Assembly: GCF_034058155.1 (NCBI RefSeq)
Contig: NZ_CP139148.1
Coordinates: 1,674,001-1,738,000, forward strand
Length of the DNA stretch: 64,000 bases
Source of the DNA: Flavobacterium sp. KACC 22761
GTDB taxonomy: Bacteria; Bacteroidota; Bacteroidia; Flavobacteriales; Flavobacteriaceae
Direction of reading: 5' to 3'
The notes under the pieces are model-generated. The model did no database searches and was not told the origin of the DNA. It saw only the letters and a list, made by a program, of their open reading frames with translations. The position numbers and the translations under genes are program-made. How positions within the stretch are numbered: position 1 is the first letter of the stretch; each line of letters starts with the position of its first letter. Of the stretch, positions 9,274-18,678 are shown in pieces.

Positions 9274-10257
9274 ATGCAATTGTATACCAAAATAAAATCA
9301 GTATTCTCGATCCTATTTATTTTAACGGGATCTGCAGTAATAGCACAAGATATTGTTGTTCACGATCCGGTTGTGATCAAACAAAAAGACACTTATTATT
9401 TATATTGTACCGGAAATGGAATCAGCGTTTTTAGTTCAAAAGATTTAAAAAAATGGGACAAACAGCCACAGGTTTTCAAAGACAAACCCGTTTGGGCTGA
9501 TGGTGTTGCAGCCGATTTCAAGAATCATATTTGGGCACCCGATATTTCATTCCATAATAATATCTATTATCTCTATTATTCGGTTTCGGCTTTCGCCAAA
9601 AATACTTCGGCGATTGGCGTTGCGACTAATACAACATTAGATCCATCTGATAAAAATTACAAATGGGTCGATCAAGGAATTGTCATTCAATCACAGCCTA
9701 ATCGTGACATGTGGAATGCCATTGATCCGAATTTGGTTTTTGATGAAAACAATATACCTTGGCTTTCATTTGGCTCTTTTTGGGAAGGATTGAAAATGGT
9801 AAAATTAAATCCCGACCTAAAATCCATTGCCCAGCCTCAAGAATGGCATACGATCTCAAAACGAAAAAGAACTTTTGAACTAGCCGATTCAGATCCTGGC
9901 GATGGCGCACTTGAAGCTCCATTTATCTTTAAGAAAAACGGTTATTACTATCAATTTCTTTCTTGGGATTTGTGTTGCCGTGGCGAAAAAAGTACTTATA
10001 AAGTTGTGGTTGGAAGATCAAAAAATGCAACCGGACCTTATATCGATAAAGACGGAAAACCATTAAACGAAGGTGGAGGAAGTATTGTAGTTCAAGGTGA
10101 CGAAAATTATTTTGGTGTTGGACACAACAGCGCTTATACATTTGATGGTAAAGATTACATTTTTTATCACGCTTATGAAAAGAAAACGAACGGAACACCA
10201 AGATTAGTAGTAAAAGAAATGAAATGGGATACTGATTTATGGCCTGTCTTAAAATAG
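9274..10257 (+). CDS. GH43 arabinan endo-1,5-alpha-L-arabinosidase
   Basis: The 327-aa exported protein (signal ends near VIAQD) has the GH43 core almost from its mature N-terminus: VVHDPVV, HIWAPDISF, MWNAIDPNL and LEAPFIF carry the expected catalytic residues. It contains a CCRGEKSTYKVVVGRS stretch similar to the CCNGVNSTYYIVVGRS stretch of the first GH43 enzyme (1415-2425), so these two are probably paralogues with endo-arabinanase activity. It shares a short spacer with GH127. Confidence 0.9.
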   Translation: MQLYTKIKSVFSILFILTGSAVIAQDIVVHDPVVIKQKDTYYLYCTGNGISVFSSKDLKKWDKQPQVFKDKPVWADGVAADFKNHIWAPDISFHNNIYYLYYSVSAFAKNTSAIGVATNTTLDPSDKNYKWVDQGIVIQSQPNRDMWNAIDPNLVFDENNIPWLSFGSFWEGLKMVKLNPDLKSIAQPQEWHTISKRKRTFELADSDPGDGALEAPFIFKKNGYYYQFLSWDLCCRGEKSTYKVVVGRSKNATGPYIDKDGKPLNEGGGSIVVQGDENYFGVGHNSAYTFDGKDYIFYHAYEKKTNGTPRLVVKEMKWDTDLWPVLK

Positions 10258-10347
10258 AATATAGATTATAGAAAATAGAACAAAGAAGCAAGATTTTAGA
10301 CTATTTAGATAAAAGATCAAAATAGATCTGCCTAATCTGCGAGAGAA

Positions 10348-10433
10348 AATTTAAACACAGAGCTATGTTAATTTTAAATAAATGAAAATGCCTTTTTTAA
10401 ACAAAGCAAACTATGATTCTATGTGTTTAAATT
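10348..10433 (+). other. Intergenic stem-loop
   Basis: AATTTAAACACA (10348-10359) and its exact complement (10422-10433) form a 12-bp stem around a 62-nt loop. It lies in a 261-bp spacer that otherwise holds only low-complexity AT-rich sequence. No T-tract follows. It may stabilise the upstream mRNA or be a decayed repeat. Confidence 0.5.
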
Positions 10434-10518
10434 AAAGCCACACTAAAAAAAAAATAAAATTAAAAACCCGTTTTATCCGCGTCATCCGCGTGCCATAGAA
10501 CACATTAATTATAAAAAA

Positions 10519-12504
10519 ATGAAGTCCAATTTAATTACAAAAATTACCCTTTGTGGTTTATTGCTGAACGGCATTTATGCATCGGCACAAAAAAATAATC
10601 TTCAGGTTGATGTTGCAAAAACAGTAACCAAAATCGAACCAACAATGTACGGTGTGTTTTTTGAAGACATCAATTTTGCTGCAGATGGCGGATTGTATGC
10701 CGAGATGATCAAAAACAGATCATTCGAATTTCAGTTTCCAATGATGGGATGGAATGAGCCAAACAGTGACCGTCATAAATTAAATACACAATCAGGAATT
10801 GCAAATGTGATTCAGTATTCTCAAAAAGGGACAAATCATAATTATTGCCGAGTAACAATTAACGATGCAAACGGTTATGAGTTGATTAATGAAGGCTTTA
10901 GAGGAATGGGGCTTAAAAAAGATTTGAAATACAATTTGTCTTTGAAAGCAGCAAAAATTTCTGGAAATATTTCAAAAATCAAATTTCAGTTTATTGACAA
11001 AAACAACAAAGTTTTGGGTGAAACTTCAATCGTTCCAAATTCTAAAGATTGGTCAAATTATACGGCTCAATTGACATCTTCTGCAACTGAAGCAAAAGGA
11101 AAATTGAAAATTACTTTTGAAGGAAATGGAGTTATCGATTTAGATAATATTTCGCTTTTCCCTGAAGATACCTGGAAAGGAAGAAAAAACGGAATGCGTG
11201 CTGATTTAGTACAATTATTATACGATTTAAAACCAGGATTTTTACGTTTCCCTGGCGGATGTATTGTTGAAGGAAGAACTTTGGCAGAACGCTACCAATG
11301 GAAAAAATCGGTTGGAAATGTTGAAGACAGAGAAACGGCGGTTAACCGTTGGAATATGGAATTCAAACACAGACCAGCACCAGATTATTTCCAAAGCTTT
11401 GGTTTAGGATTTTTTGAATATTTCCAGCTTGCGGAAGATATTGGAGCATCTCCGCTTCCAATTTTGAGCTGTGGAATGGCGTGCCAATTTAATACAGGAG
11501 AATTAGTTCCGATGGACCAAATCGATCCTTATGTGCAGGATGCTTTGGACTTGATCGAATTTGCAAATGGCGATGTTGCCACAGCTTGGGGTAAATTAAG
11601 ATCAGATATGGGACACCCAAAACCATTCAATTTAAAACTTATTGGAGTTGGAAATGAGCAATGGGGACCAGATTATATTGAGCGTTTCAAAGTATTCCAA
11701 AAAGCAATAAAAGCAAAATATCCAAATATCACGATTGTGTCTGGAACAGGGCCTTTCCCTGATGGAGATTATTTTGATTATGGTATGAAAGAACTTAAAA
11801 GCTTGAATGCTGAAATTGTTGACGAACATTATTACAAAGATCCAGCTTGGTTCCGTAAAAATGTAACGCGTTATGATAATTACGACCGTAAAGGACCAAA
11901 AATCTTCGCAGGAGAATATGCAGCGCAAAGTGTGGCAATCGCAAGTCCGGAGAATAAAAACAACTGGGAATGTGCTTTTTCTGAAGCCGCTTTCATGACA
12001 GGAATGGAGCGAAATGCTGAAGTGGTTCATTTAACATCTTACGCGCCGTTATTGGCACATGTTGAGGGTTGGCAATGGACTCCAGATATGATTTGGTTCA
12101 ACAATTTACAGTCGTATGGAACACCAAATTATTATGTACAAAAACTGTTTTCTAATAATAAAGGAACTGATTTAATCACTATTACAAAAGACGGAAAAGC
12201 AGTAATTGGACAAAATGATTTGTTTGCATCGGCGGTAAAAGATGTGAATACGAAAGAAGTAATCTTGAAAATTGTTAATGCTTCAAGTTCGGCTCAAAAT
12301 GTTTCAATTGATTTAAAAGGAGCAAGATTAGACTCAAAAGGAACGGCAGTTACTTTGAAAGGCGATGGCATAAATGATGAAAATTCGTTTGAAGCTCCAA
12401 CTAAAATTAGTCCAAAAGAAAGCGAATTTAAAGTGAGCGGAAGCAAAGTTCAGTATGATTTTGCACCATACTCAGTTACAGTTTTGAAAATTAAGATGAA
12501 ATAA
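10519..12504 (+). CDS. GH51 alpha-L-arabinofuranosidase with N-terminal carbohydrate-binding-like module
   Basis: The 661-aa protein has a signal peptide (GIYASAQ) and starts with the GH51 hallmark GVFFEDINFAADGGLYAEMI. A carbohydrate-binding-like insert follows at about residues 80-215. The catalytic barrel then carries the acid/base Glu in GVGNEQWG (about residue 378) and the nucleophile Glu in FAGEYAAQS (about residue 465). A C-terminal beta domain ends the protein. It acts on terminal alpha-L-arabinofuranosyl groups. It is the last exported enzyme before the cytoplasmic ara genes. Confidence 0.93.
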   Translation: MKSNLITKITLCGLLLNGIYASAQKNNLQVDVAKTVTKIEPTMYGVFFEDINFAADGGLYAEMIKNRSFEFQFPMMGWNEPNSDRHKLNTQSGIANVIQYSQKGTNHNYCRVTINDANGYELINEGFRGMGLKKDLKYNLSLKAAKISGNISKIKFQFIDKNNKVLGETSIVPNSKDWSNYTAQLTSSATEAKGKLKITFEGNGVIDLDNISLFPEDTWKGRKNGMRADLVQLLYDLKPGFLRFPGGCIVEGRTLAERYQWKKSVGNVEDRETAVNRWNMEFKHRPAPDYFQSFGLGFFEYFQLAEDIGASPLPILSCGMACQFNTGELVPMDQIDPYVQDALDLIEFANGDVATAWGKLRSDMGHPKPFNLKLIGVGNEQWGPDYIERFKVFQKAIKAKYPNITIVSGTGPFPDGDYFDYGMKELKSLNAEIVDEHYYKDPAWFRKNVTRYDNYDRKGPKIFAGEYAAQSVAIASPENKNNWECAFSEAAFMTGMERNAEVVHLTSYAPLLAHVEGWQWTPDMIWFNNLQSYGTPNYYVQKLFSNNKGTDLITITKDGKAVIGQNDLFASAVKDVNTKEVILKIVNASSSAQNVSIDLKGARLDSKGTAVTLKGDGINDENSFEAPTKISPKESEFKVSGSKVQYDFAPYSVTVLKIKMK

Positions 12505-12605
12505 TCGCAACATAATAAATGTAAATCATACGTTTATTGGTTTTTTAGATTCAAAATACTTGATTTTGATGCATTATTTGTAAAAATTAAGGAGCCTGTT
12601 TTTAT

Positions 12606-12649
12606 TAAGTGTTTTTTATACACTTATAAATGAATTATATTTATATTTG
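12606..12649 (+). promoter_or_regulatory. araB promoter with palindromic operator candidate
   Basis: TATATTTG (12642-12649) matches the Bacteroidetes TAnnTTTG box, 22 nt upstream of araB. Just upstream, TAAGTGT-N7-ACACTTA (12606-12626) is a perfect 7-bp inverted repeat over the expected -33 region, well placed for a repressor or activator of arabinose catabolism. No regulator gene is present nearby, so the binding protein is unknown. Confidence 0.6.
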
Positions 12650-12671
12650 TGAACAATAAAACAAATTTAGA

Positions 12672-14363
12672 ATGAAAAATTACGTAATAGGATTGGACTA
12701 CGGAACAGATTCTGTTCGAGCGGTGCTAATAGACACTGAAAATGGGCAAGAGCTGGCATCGAACGTTTCTCATTATAAAAGATGGAAAAACAAGCAATAT
12801 TGTGACGCCTCTATAAATCAATTTCGCCAACATCCTTTGGATCATATCGAAGGATTAGAAATCACGATTCAAAATGTTGTAAAAGAAAGCAAAGTGGATC
12901 CATCATTGGTTCGCGGAATTTGTATTGATACAACGGGATCTTCTCCGGTTCCAGTTACAAAAGACGGAACGCCATTAGCATTGACAAAAGGTTTTGAAGA
13001 AAACCCAAATGCGATGATGGTTTTGTGGAAAGATCACACTTCTATAAACGAAGCCAATGAAATCAACGAACTTGCAGTTAGCTGGGGTGGAGAAGACGTT
13101 ACAAAATACGTAGGAGGAATTTACTCTTCTGAATGGTTTTGGGCAAAAATTCTTCACATTGCAAGACAAGACGAAGCGGTTCGAAATGCTGCATATACTT
13201 GGATGGAGCACTGCGATTTAATGACGTATTTATTAATCGAAGATAAAGATCTAAAAACATTCAAAAGAAGCCGTTGCGCTGCAGGTCACAAAGCCATGTG
13301 GCACACAGACTGGAACGGATTGCCGCCAGTTGAATTCTTAGAAAAATTACATCCATATTTAGCGCAACTTCGAGGAAACTTATACGATGAAACTTATACA
13401 TCCGATTTAGTTGCTGGAAAATTAAGCCAAGAATGGGCAGATCGCTTAGGACTTTCAACAGAAACAGTAATTGCTGTTGGAACTTTCGATGCGCATTCTG
13501 GAGCAGTTGGAGCTAAAATTGAAGAAAATACTTTGGTTCGTGTTATGGGAACTTCAACTTGTGATATTCTGGTTGGTTCTTATGATGAGGTTGGAACAAA
13601 AACCGTTCGCGGCATCTGCGGACAAGTTGATGGTTCTGTTATTCCAGGATTTATTGGTTTGGAAGCAGGACAATCTGCTTTTGGAGATTTATTGGCTTGG
13701 TACAAGGAATTATTGATGTGGCCAACAGAACATTTATTAGGTGCTTCATCTCTTTTAAATGATGCTCAAAAAGAACAACTAAGAGAAGAATTCAGCGATA
13801 AATTAATTGTAGAATTGACTAAAGAAGCAGAGAAAATTCCGGTTTCAGAAAGTCTTCCAATTGCATTAGATTGGATTAACGGGCGACGAACTCCAGATGC
13901 AAACCAAGAAGTAAAAAGCGCGATTTCAAATCTTTCATTAGGAACAAAGGCGCCACATATTTTTAAAGCTTTAGTAAACGCAATTTGCTTTGGAGCGAAG
14001 AAAATTGTAGATCGTTTTGAAGAAGAAGGTGTAAAAATCGACAGCGTTATCGGAATTGGTGGTGTTGCTCGTAAATCTCCTTTCATCATGCAGACTTTGG
14101 CGAATGTTTTAAACAAGCCCATTAAAATAGCAGCTTCAGACCAAACTCCGGCTTTAGGAGCAGCAATTTATGCAGCCGTTGCGGCCGGAATTTATCCAAA
14201 TGTAATCGAAGCAAGCCAGAAAATCGGAAGTGATTTTGACGGAGAATTTTTCCCTCAATTAGATAAAGTAGTTGCTTATAATAAGTTGCTGATTGCTTAC
14301 GAACAATTAAGTGCTTTTGCAGATCCAACAATTAAAATTTCTCAAAATGAGTTCTCAGTATAA
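12672..14363 (+). CDS. araB: L-ribulokinase
   Basis: The 563-aa FGGY-family kinase starts with the phosphate-binding motif GLDYGTDSVRAVLID. It contains the second ATP-domain motif GTSTCDIL and a C-terminal IGIGGVARKSPFIMQ segment typical of AraB. It phosphorylates L-ribulose to L-ribulose 5-phosphate in the cytoplasm. Length agrees with other AraB proteins (about 560 aa). The gene is first of araB-araD-araA and overlaps araD by 17 nt, so the two are probably translationally coupled. No signal peptide is present, in contrast to the upstream hydrolases. Confidence 0.96.
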   Translation: MKNYVIGLDYGTDSVRAVLIDTENGQELASNVSHYKRWKNKQYCDASINQFRQHPLDHIEGLEITIQNVVKESKVDPSLVRGICIDTTGSSPVPVTKDGTPLALTKGFEENPNAMMVLWKDHTSINEANEINELAVSWGGEDVTKYVGGIYSSEWFWAKILHIARQDEAVRNAAYTWMEHCDLMTYLLIEDKDLKTFKRSRCAAGHKAMWHTDWNGLPPVEFLEKLHPYLAQLRGNLYDETYTSDLVAGKLSQEWADRLGLSTETVIAVGTFDAHSGAVGAKIEENTLVRVMGTSTCDILVGSYDEVGTKTVRGICGQVDGSVIPGFIGLEAGQSAFGDLLAWYKELLMWPTEHLLGASSLLNDAQKEQLREEFSDKLIVELTKEAEKIPVSESLPIALDWINGRRTPDANQEVKSAISNLSLGTKAPHIFKALVNAICFGAKKIVDRFEEEGVKIDSVIGIGGVARKSPFIMQTLANVLNKPIKIAASDQTPALGAAIYAAVAAGIYPNVIEASQKIGSDFDGEFFPQLDKVVAYNKLLIAYEQLSAFADPTIKISQNEFSV

Positions 14364-15048
14364 AGATTTAAAACAAGAATGTTACGAAGCTAATATGCAG
14401 CTAAATGCATTGAATTTGGTGGTTTATACATTCGGAAATGTAAGCGCTGTTGACAGAAAAAATGGTGTTTTTGCCATTAAGCCAAGCGGTGTTCCTTATG
14501 AAGATTTAAAACCTGAAGATATTGTAATTGTCGATTTTGATAATAATGTTATTGAAGGAACGATGCGTCCGTCGTCAGACACCAAAACGCATGCTTATTT
14601 ATATAAAAACTGGCCAAATATTGGAGGTGTTGCGCATACACACGCAACGTATTCGGTTGCTTGGGCACAGGCACAGCAGGATATTCCAATTTTCGGAACA
14701 ACACATGCCGATCATTTAACAGCTGATATTCCGTGTGCGCCCCCGATGGCAGATCATTTAATTGAAGGAAACTACGAACACAATACCGGAATTCAGATTT
14801 TGGATTGTTTCAAAGAAAAAAATCTTTCGTACGAAGAAGTAGAAATGATTTTGATAGGAAATCACGGCCCATTCGCTTGGGGAAAAAATGCTGCAAAAGC
14901 GGTTTACAATAGCAAAGTTCTGGAAGTTGTAGCAGAAATGGCCTACCTGACTTTGCAAATAAATCCAAACGCACCAAGATTAAAAGATTCATTAATTAAG
15001 AAACATTACAACCGTAAACACGGAAAAGATTCGTATTACGGACAGTAA
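14347..15048 (+). CDS. araD: L-ribulose-5-phosphate 4-epimerase
   Basis: The start chosen is the ATG at 14347 (MSSQYKDLK), giving 233 aa; a longer frame from 14311 would lie deep inside araB and adds non-conserved residues. It is a class II aldolase-fold protein with TFGNVSA, the zinc histidines in GVAHTHATYSVAWAQ and a third in the NHGPFAWGK region. It converts L-ribulose 5-phosphate to D-xylulose 5-phosphate, the entry to the pentose phosphate pathway. It overlaps araB by 17 nt. Confidence 0.95.
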   Translation: MSSQYKDLKQECYEANMQLNALNLVVYTFGNVSAVDRKNGVFAIKPSGVPYEDLKPEDIVIVDFDNNVIEGTMRPSSDTKTHAYLYKNWPNIGGVAHTHATYSVAWAQAQQDIPIFGTTHADHLTADIPCAPPMADHLIEGNYEHNTGIQILDCFKEKNLSYEEVEMILIGNHGPFAWGKNAAKAVYNSKVLEVVAEMAYLTLQINPNAPRLKDSLIKKHYNRKHGKDSYYGQ

Positions 15049-15127
15049 TGATTTTAGATTTTAGAGTGCAGATTTTAGATTATCTGCAAAACGATTAAAC
15101 AATTCAACAAATAAACGATTAAACAAA

Positions 15128-16636
15128 ATGATAGATATATCTCAAAAAGAAGTATGGTTTGTAGTAGGAAGCCAAGAATTATACGGTGAAGAAACACTAA
15201 GAAAAGTAGCAGAACATTCGCAGATTATTGCAAAAGGATTAGACGCTTCATCTTCAATTCCGGTAAAAGTGGTTTATAAAGATGTGGTAAAATCGCCTTC
15301 ACAGATTTTAGATGTTTGTTTGGCAGCAAACTCTGAGAAAAACTGTATCGGAATTATTGCTTGGATGCACACTTTTTCACCAGCAAAAATGTGGATTGGA
15401 GGTTTGAGTATTTTGAAAAAGCCATTATGCCACTTGCATACACAATACAATGCTGAAATTCCATGGGGAAGCATCGACATGGATTTCATGAACTTAAATC
15501 AATCGGCTCACGGAGATCGTGAATTCGGTTTCATTATGTCTCGATTACGCAAAAAACGTAAAGTAGTTGTAGGCCACTGGGAAGATCAGAGAGTTCAAAA
15601 ACAATTAGGAATCTGGTCAAGAGTCGTTTTAGGTTGGGATGAACTTCAAAACTTAAAAGTAGCTCGTATTGGAGACAATATGCGTGAAGTTGCCGTTACA
15701 GAAGGCGATAAAGTGGAGGCTCAAATTCGTTTTGGAATGTCGGTAAACGGATACGATTCTTCAGACGTTACAAAACATATTGAGAAAGTAACAGATAAAC
15801 AATTGGCTGATTTATTAGCTGTTTATGAGTCTTCTTATAACTTAACAGATTCTTTAAAAGAAGGTGGCGCACAAAGAAGTTCTTTGGTTGAAGCTGCAAA
15901 AATCGAATTAGGTTTAAGAGCTTTCCTTGAAGAAGGAGGTTTCGGAGCTTTTACAGATACTTTCGAAAACCTTGGTGTTTGGAAACAATTACCAGGAATC
16001 GCAACACAAAGATTAATGGCTGATGGTTATGGTTTTGGTGGAGAAGGAGACTGGAAAACAGCTGCAATGGTTAGAGCTTTAAAAGTAATGTGTGTTGGTT
16101 TAGAAGGAGGAACTTCTTTCATGGAAGATTATACGTACCATTTTACACCACAAAAATCATACGTTTTAGGTTCTCACATGTTGGAAATCTGTCCATCTAT
16201 TGCTGATGGAAAACCTTCTTGCGAAGTGCATCCATTAGGAATCGGAGGAAAAGAAGATCCAGCTCGTTTGGTATTCAATTCGCCTGCAGGTGATGCAATT
16301 AATGTTTCATTGGTTGATATGGGAACTCGTTTCCGTTTGATCGTGAACGAAGTGGAAGCCGTTAAACCAATGGCAGAATTGCCGAAACTTCCAGTTGCTC
16401 GCGTTCTTTGGGATTGTAAACCAAATTTAGAAGTGGCAGCAACAGCTTGGATTTTGGCAGGTGGAGCGCATCACACGGTTTACAGCCAATCAATTACAAC
16501 AGAATATATGGAAGATTTTGCAGACATTGCCGGAATCGAATTGTTGGTAATTGACGAGAAAACTACTGTAAGAGAGTTTAAAGATAAAATCAACGCAAAC
16601 GAAGCGTATTATCATTTGTTTCAACACGGACTATAA
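15128..16636 (+). CDS. araA: L-arabinose isomerase
   Basis: The 502-aa protein matches AraA throughout: N-terminal [17 protein letters not shown], and the metal/catalytic residues in GEGDWKTAA (Glu), [12 protein letters not shown] (Glu), [12 protein letters not shown] (His) and [10 protein letters not shown] (His). It interconverts L-arabinose and L-ribulose in the cytoplasm using a divalent metal such as Mn2+. It lies 79 nt after araD. The spacer has a small GCAGAT/ATCTGC stem but no strong terminator, so co-transcription is likely. Confidence 0.97.
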   Translation: MIDISQKEVWFVVGSQELYGEETLRKVAEHSQIIAKGLDASSSIPVKVVYKDVVKSPSQILDVCLAANSEKNCIGIIAWMHTFSPAKMWIGGLSILKKPLCHLHTQYNAEIPWGSIDMDFMNLNQSAHGDREFGFIMSRLRKKRKVVVGHWEDQRVQKQLGIWSRVVLGWDELQNLKVARIGDNMREVAVTEGDKVEAQIRFGMSVNGYDSSDVTKHIEKVTDKQLADLLAVYESSYNLTDSLKEGGAQRSSLVEAAKIELGLRAFLEEGGFGAFTDTFENLGVWKQLPGIATQRLMADGYGFGGEGDWKTAAMVRALKVMCVGLEGGTSFMEDYTYHFTPQKSYVLGSHMLEICPSIADGKPSCEVHPLGIGGKEDPARLVFNSPAGDAINVSLVDMGTRFRLIVNEVEAVKPMAELPKLPVARVLWDCKPNLEVAATAWILAGGAHHTVYSQSITTEYMEDFADIAGIELLVIDEKTTVREFKDKINANEAYYHLFQHGL

Positions 16637-16639
16637 ATT

Positions 16640-16733
16640 AGTCATAAAGTCAAAAGTCGAAAGTCTAAAGTGAAAAAGATTTAGTTACTTTGAGGAAAAG
16701 ACTTTATGACTTTCGACTTTTGACTTTATGACT
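16640..16733 (+). repeat. Perfect 26-bp inverted repeat between araA and galM
   Basis: Bases 16640-16665 are exactly complementary to 16708-16733, with a 42-nt loop. The arms are built from near-repeats of AAAGTC. No T-tract follows, so it is better read as an mRNA-end hairpin or a mobile palindromic repeat than as a classical terminator. Confidence 0.9.
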
Positions 16734-16760
16734 TTTAACTAACTAAAAAATAAACCATTT

Positions 16761-17945
16761 ATGAATGCATTAAAACGTTGTGTTTTCGGATTGAGCCTTT
16801 TGAGTTTGGCTGCAGTTTCTGTTCAATGTAAAGGCGATAAAAAAGCTGACACAGAAAAAGTTGCAACTGATGAAAAAGCATTAGTTACAATCGACAAATC
16901 AGAATATGGAACTACTGCCAAAGGCGAAAAAGTAGAAAGCTATAAACTGAAAAACCAAAATGGGATGGAAGTTGATATCATCACTTTTGGTGGAAGAATT
17001 ACAGATTTGAAAGTGCCAAATAAAGCGGGTGTTTCAGAAAATGTAGTAATCGGATTCAGTTCTTTGGCTCAATATGAAAAAGAGAATCCTTTCTTTGGAG
17101 CTTTAATCGGAAGATACGGAAACCGAATTGCAAAAGGTAAATTTTCTTTAGACGGAAAAGACTATCAATTAGCAATCAACAATGCACCAAATGCTTTGCA
17201 TGGAGGTCCGCAAGGATTTTTTAATGTGGTTTGGAAAGCAGAAGAGGTTAAATCTGGCGAAACTGCTTCTTTAAAATTATCTTATGTAAGTAAAGATATG
17301 GAAGAAGGATATCCGGGAACTTTGAAAGTTTTTGTGACTTATACATTGACAAATGATAATCAGTTCGAAGTTTTATACGAAGCAACAACAGACAAGAAAA
17401 CGGTTGTAAACTTGACACAACATTCTTATTTCAACTTATCTGGAGATTTTACAAAAACAATCTTAGATCACGAATTGACTTTAAATGCAGATAAATTAGT
17501 TCCGGTAGATGCGACTTTAATTCCGACAGGAAAATTAGACGATGTTGCAGGAACTCCTTTTGATTTCAGAACGCCAAAATTAATTGGAAAAGACATCAAT
17601 GCTAAAAATGAGCAGTTAGAAAGAGGAAAAGGCTATGATCACTGTTGGGTATTGAACAATCCTGAAAAAGGAAAAACAATTATTGCAAAAGTATACCACG
17701 CAACAAGCGGAAGAGTTATGGAAATGACAACAGACGAACCTGGAATTCAGTTTTACTCAGGAAATTTCCTTGACGGAACGTTGCCAATGCCAAACGGTGG
17801 AACTTTTGCACACAGAACAGGATTATGTCTAGAAACAGAACATTATCCAGATTCTCCAAACCAGAAAAATTTCCCAACAACGGTTTTAAACCCGGGAGAA
17901 AATTATAAAACTAAAACTACTTTTAAGTTTTCTGTTCAAAAATAA
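16761..17945 (+). CDS. galM: Aldose 1-epimerase (mutarotase), probable lipoprotein
   Basis: The 394-aa protein has a lipobox-like N-terminus (LLSLAAVSVQC) followed by a charged linker, so it is predicted to be exported and lipidated, as in many Bacteroidetes mutarotases. Family motifs are clear: GRYGNRIAKGKF, the catalytic histidines in NALHGG and LTQHSYFNLSG, and ETEHYPDSPNQKNFP near the end. It interconverts alpha and beta anomers of aldoses, here most likely released arabinose. It closes the arabinose locus. Confidence 0.93.
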   Translation: MNALKRCVFGLSLLSLAAVSVQCKGDKKADTEKVATDEKALVTIDKSEYGTTAKGEKVESYKLKNQNGMEVDIITFGGRITDLKVPNKAGVSENVVIGFSSLAQYEKENPFFGALIGRYGNRIAKGKFSLDGKDYQLAINNAPNALHGGPQGFFNVVWKAEEVKSGETASLKLSYVSKDMEEGYPGTLKVFVTYTLTNDNQFEVLYEATTDKKTVVNLTQHSYFNLSGDFTKTILDHELTLNADKLVPVDATLIPTGKLDDVAGTPFDFRTPKLIGKDINAKNEQLERGKGYDHCWVLNNPEKGKTIIAKVYHATSGRVMEMTTDEPGIQFYSGNFLDGTLPMPNGGTFAHRTGLCLETEHYPDSPNQKNFPTTVLNPGENYKTKTTFKFSVQK

Positions 17946-17983
17946 TCTTTAGAATTTGTTTAGTTAGTTCTAATTCTCTGAAA

Positions 17984-18018
17984 AACCTCGAAAGTTAATT
18001 GGCTTTCGAGGTTTTTTT
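17984..18018 (+). terminator. Rho-independent terminator after galM
   Basis: AACCTCGAAAG and CTTTCGAGGTT form a perfect 11-bp stem with an 8-nt loop, running into a T7 tract. This is the clear end of the arabinose transcription unit. Confidence 0.92.
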
Positions 18019-18060
18019 ATTTGTAGTCTGCAGTTTAATAAAGTAAGTTTTTTTAAATCT

Positions 18061-18116
18061 CGCAAAGTCGCGAAGGCGCAAAGTTTTTATTTTCTTTGCG
18101 ACTCTGCGACTTTGCG
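18061..18116 (+). repeat. Interrupted inverted repeat upstream of osmC
   Basis: CGCAAAGTCGC (18061-18071) pairs with GCGACTTTGCG (18106-18116), and an inner CGCAAAG/CTTTGCG pair extends the stem. The low-complexity CGCAAAG motif is of the kind dispersed between genes in Flavobacterium genomes. No coding potential. Confidence 0.7.
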
Positions 18117-18174
18117 TGATTAATTGATTCGCAGTTTATAAAATCTTAACTTAGCGTCAGTAAAAACAAGCAAA

Positions 18175-18633
18175 ATGAAACATCTATTCAAAGCAGAGTT
18201 AAATTGGAATTCAAAAAAAGAAGAAAATCCATCTTCAAAAATTTCCAGCAAAACCCATCAAGTAAAAATTGAAGGAAAACCAACTTTAGACGTTTCGGCA
18301 GCAAAAGCTTTCAAAGGCGATCCGTCATTATATAATCCCGAAGATTTATTGTTAAGCAGTTTGATTTCCTGCCACATGATGTCCTACTTGTATGTCTGCT
18401 CTCAAAACGGAATAGAAGTTCTTGAATATTCAGATAATGCCGAAGCAACATTAGAAGTTTCTTCCGACGGAAGCGGACGTTTTGTTGAAGTAAAATTATT
18501 TCCGAAAGTAAAAATTTCAAATCCAGATAAAATTGAATTGGCTTTAGAACTGCATCAGAAAGCAAATCAATTGTGTTTTATTGCTAATTCGTGCAATTTT
18601 CCTGTTTTGCATGAGGCGAGTTGTGAAATATGA
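18175..18633 (+). CDS. OsmC/Ohr-family peroxiredoxin, last codons replaced by an IS
   Basis: The 152-aa cytoplasmic protein has the OsmC fold and both redox cysteines: SLISCHMMSY (about residue 63) and NSCNFPVLHEASC (about 143). OsmC-type proteins reduce organic hydroperoxides. The stop codon TGA (18631-18633) is the first three bases of the inserted IS element. Joining the flanks across the 3-bp target duplication gives GAA ATA GTA TAA, so the original protein ended Glu-Ile-Val-stop. The insertion removed only the final Val. The enzyme should still work, but the original terminator at 20031 is now 1.4 kb away. Confidence 0.9.
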   Translation: MKHLFKAELNWNSKKEENPSSKISSKTHQVKIEGKPTLDVSAAKAFKGDPSLYNPEDLLLSSLISCHMMSYLYVCSQNGIEVLEYSDNAEATLEVSSDGSGRFVEVKLFPKVKISNPDKIELALELHQKANQLCFIANSCNFPVLHEASCEI

Positions 18634-18678
18634 CTAGTCCTAAATAATCGATACAGATTATTAGACAAATATATTTAA

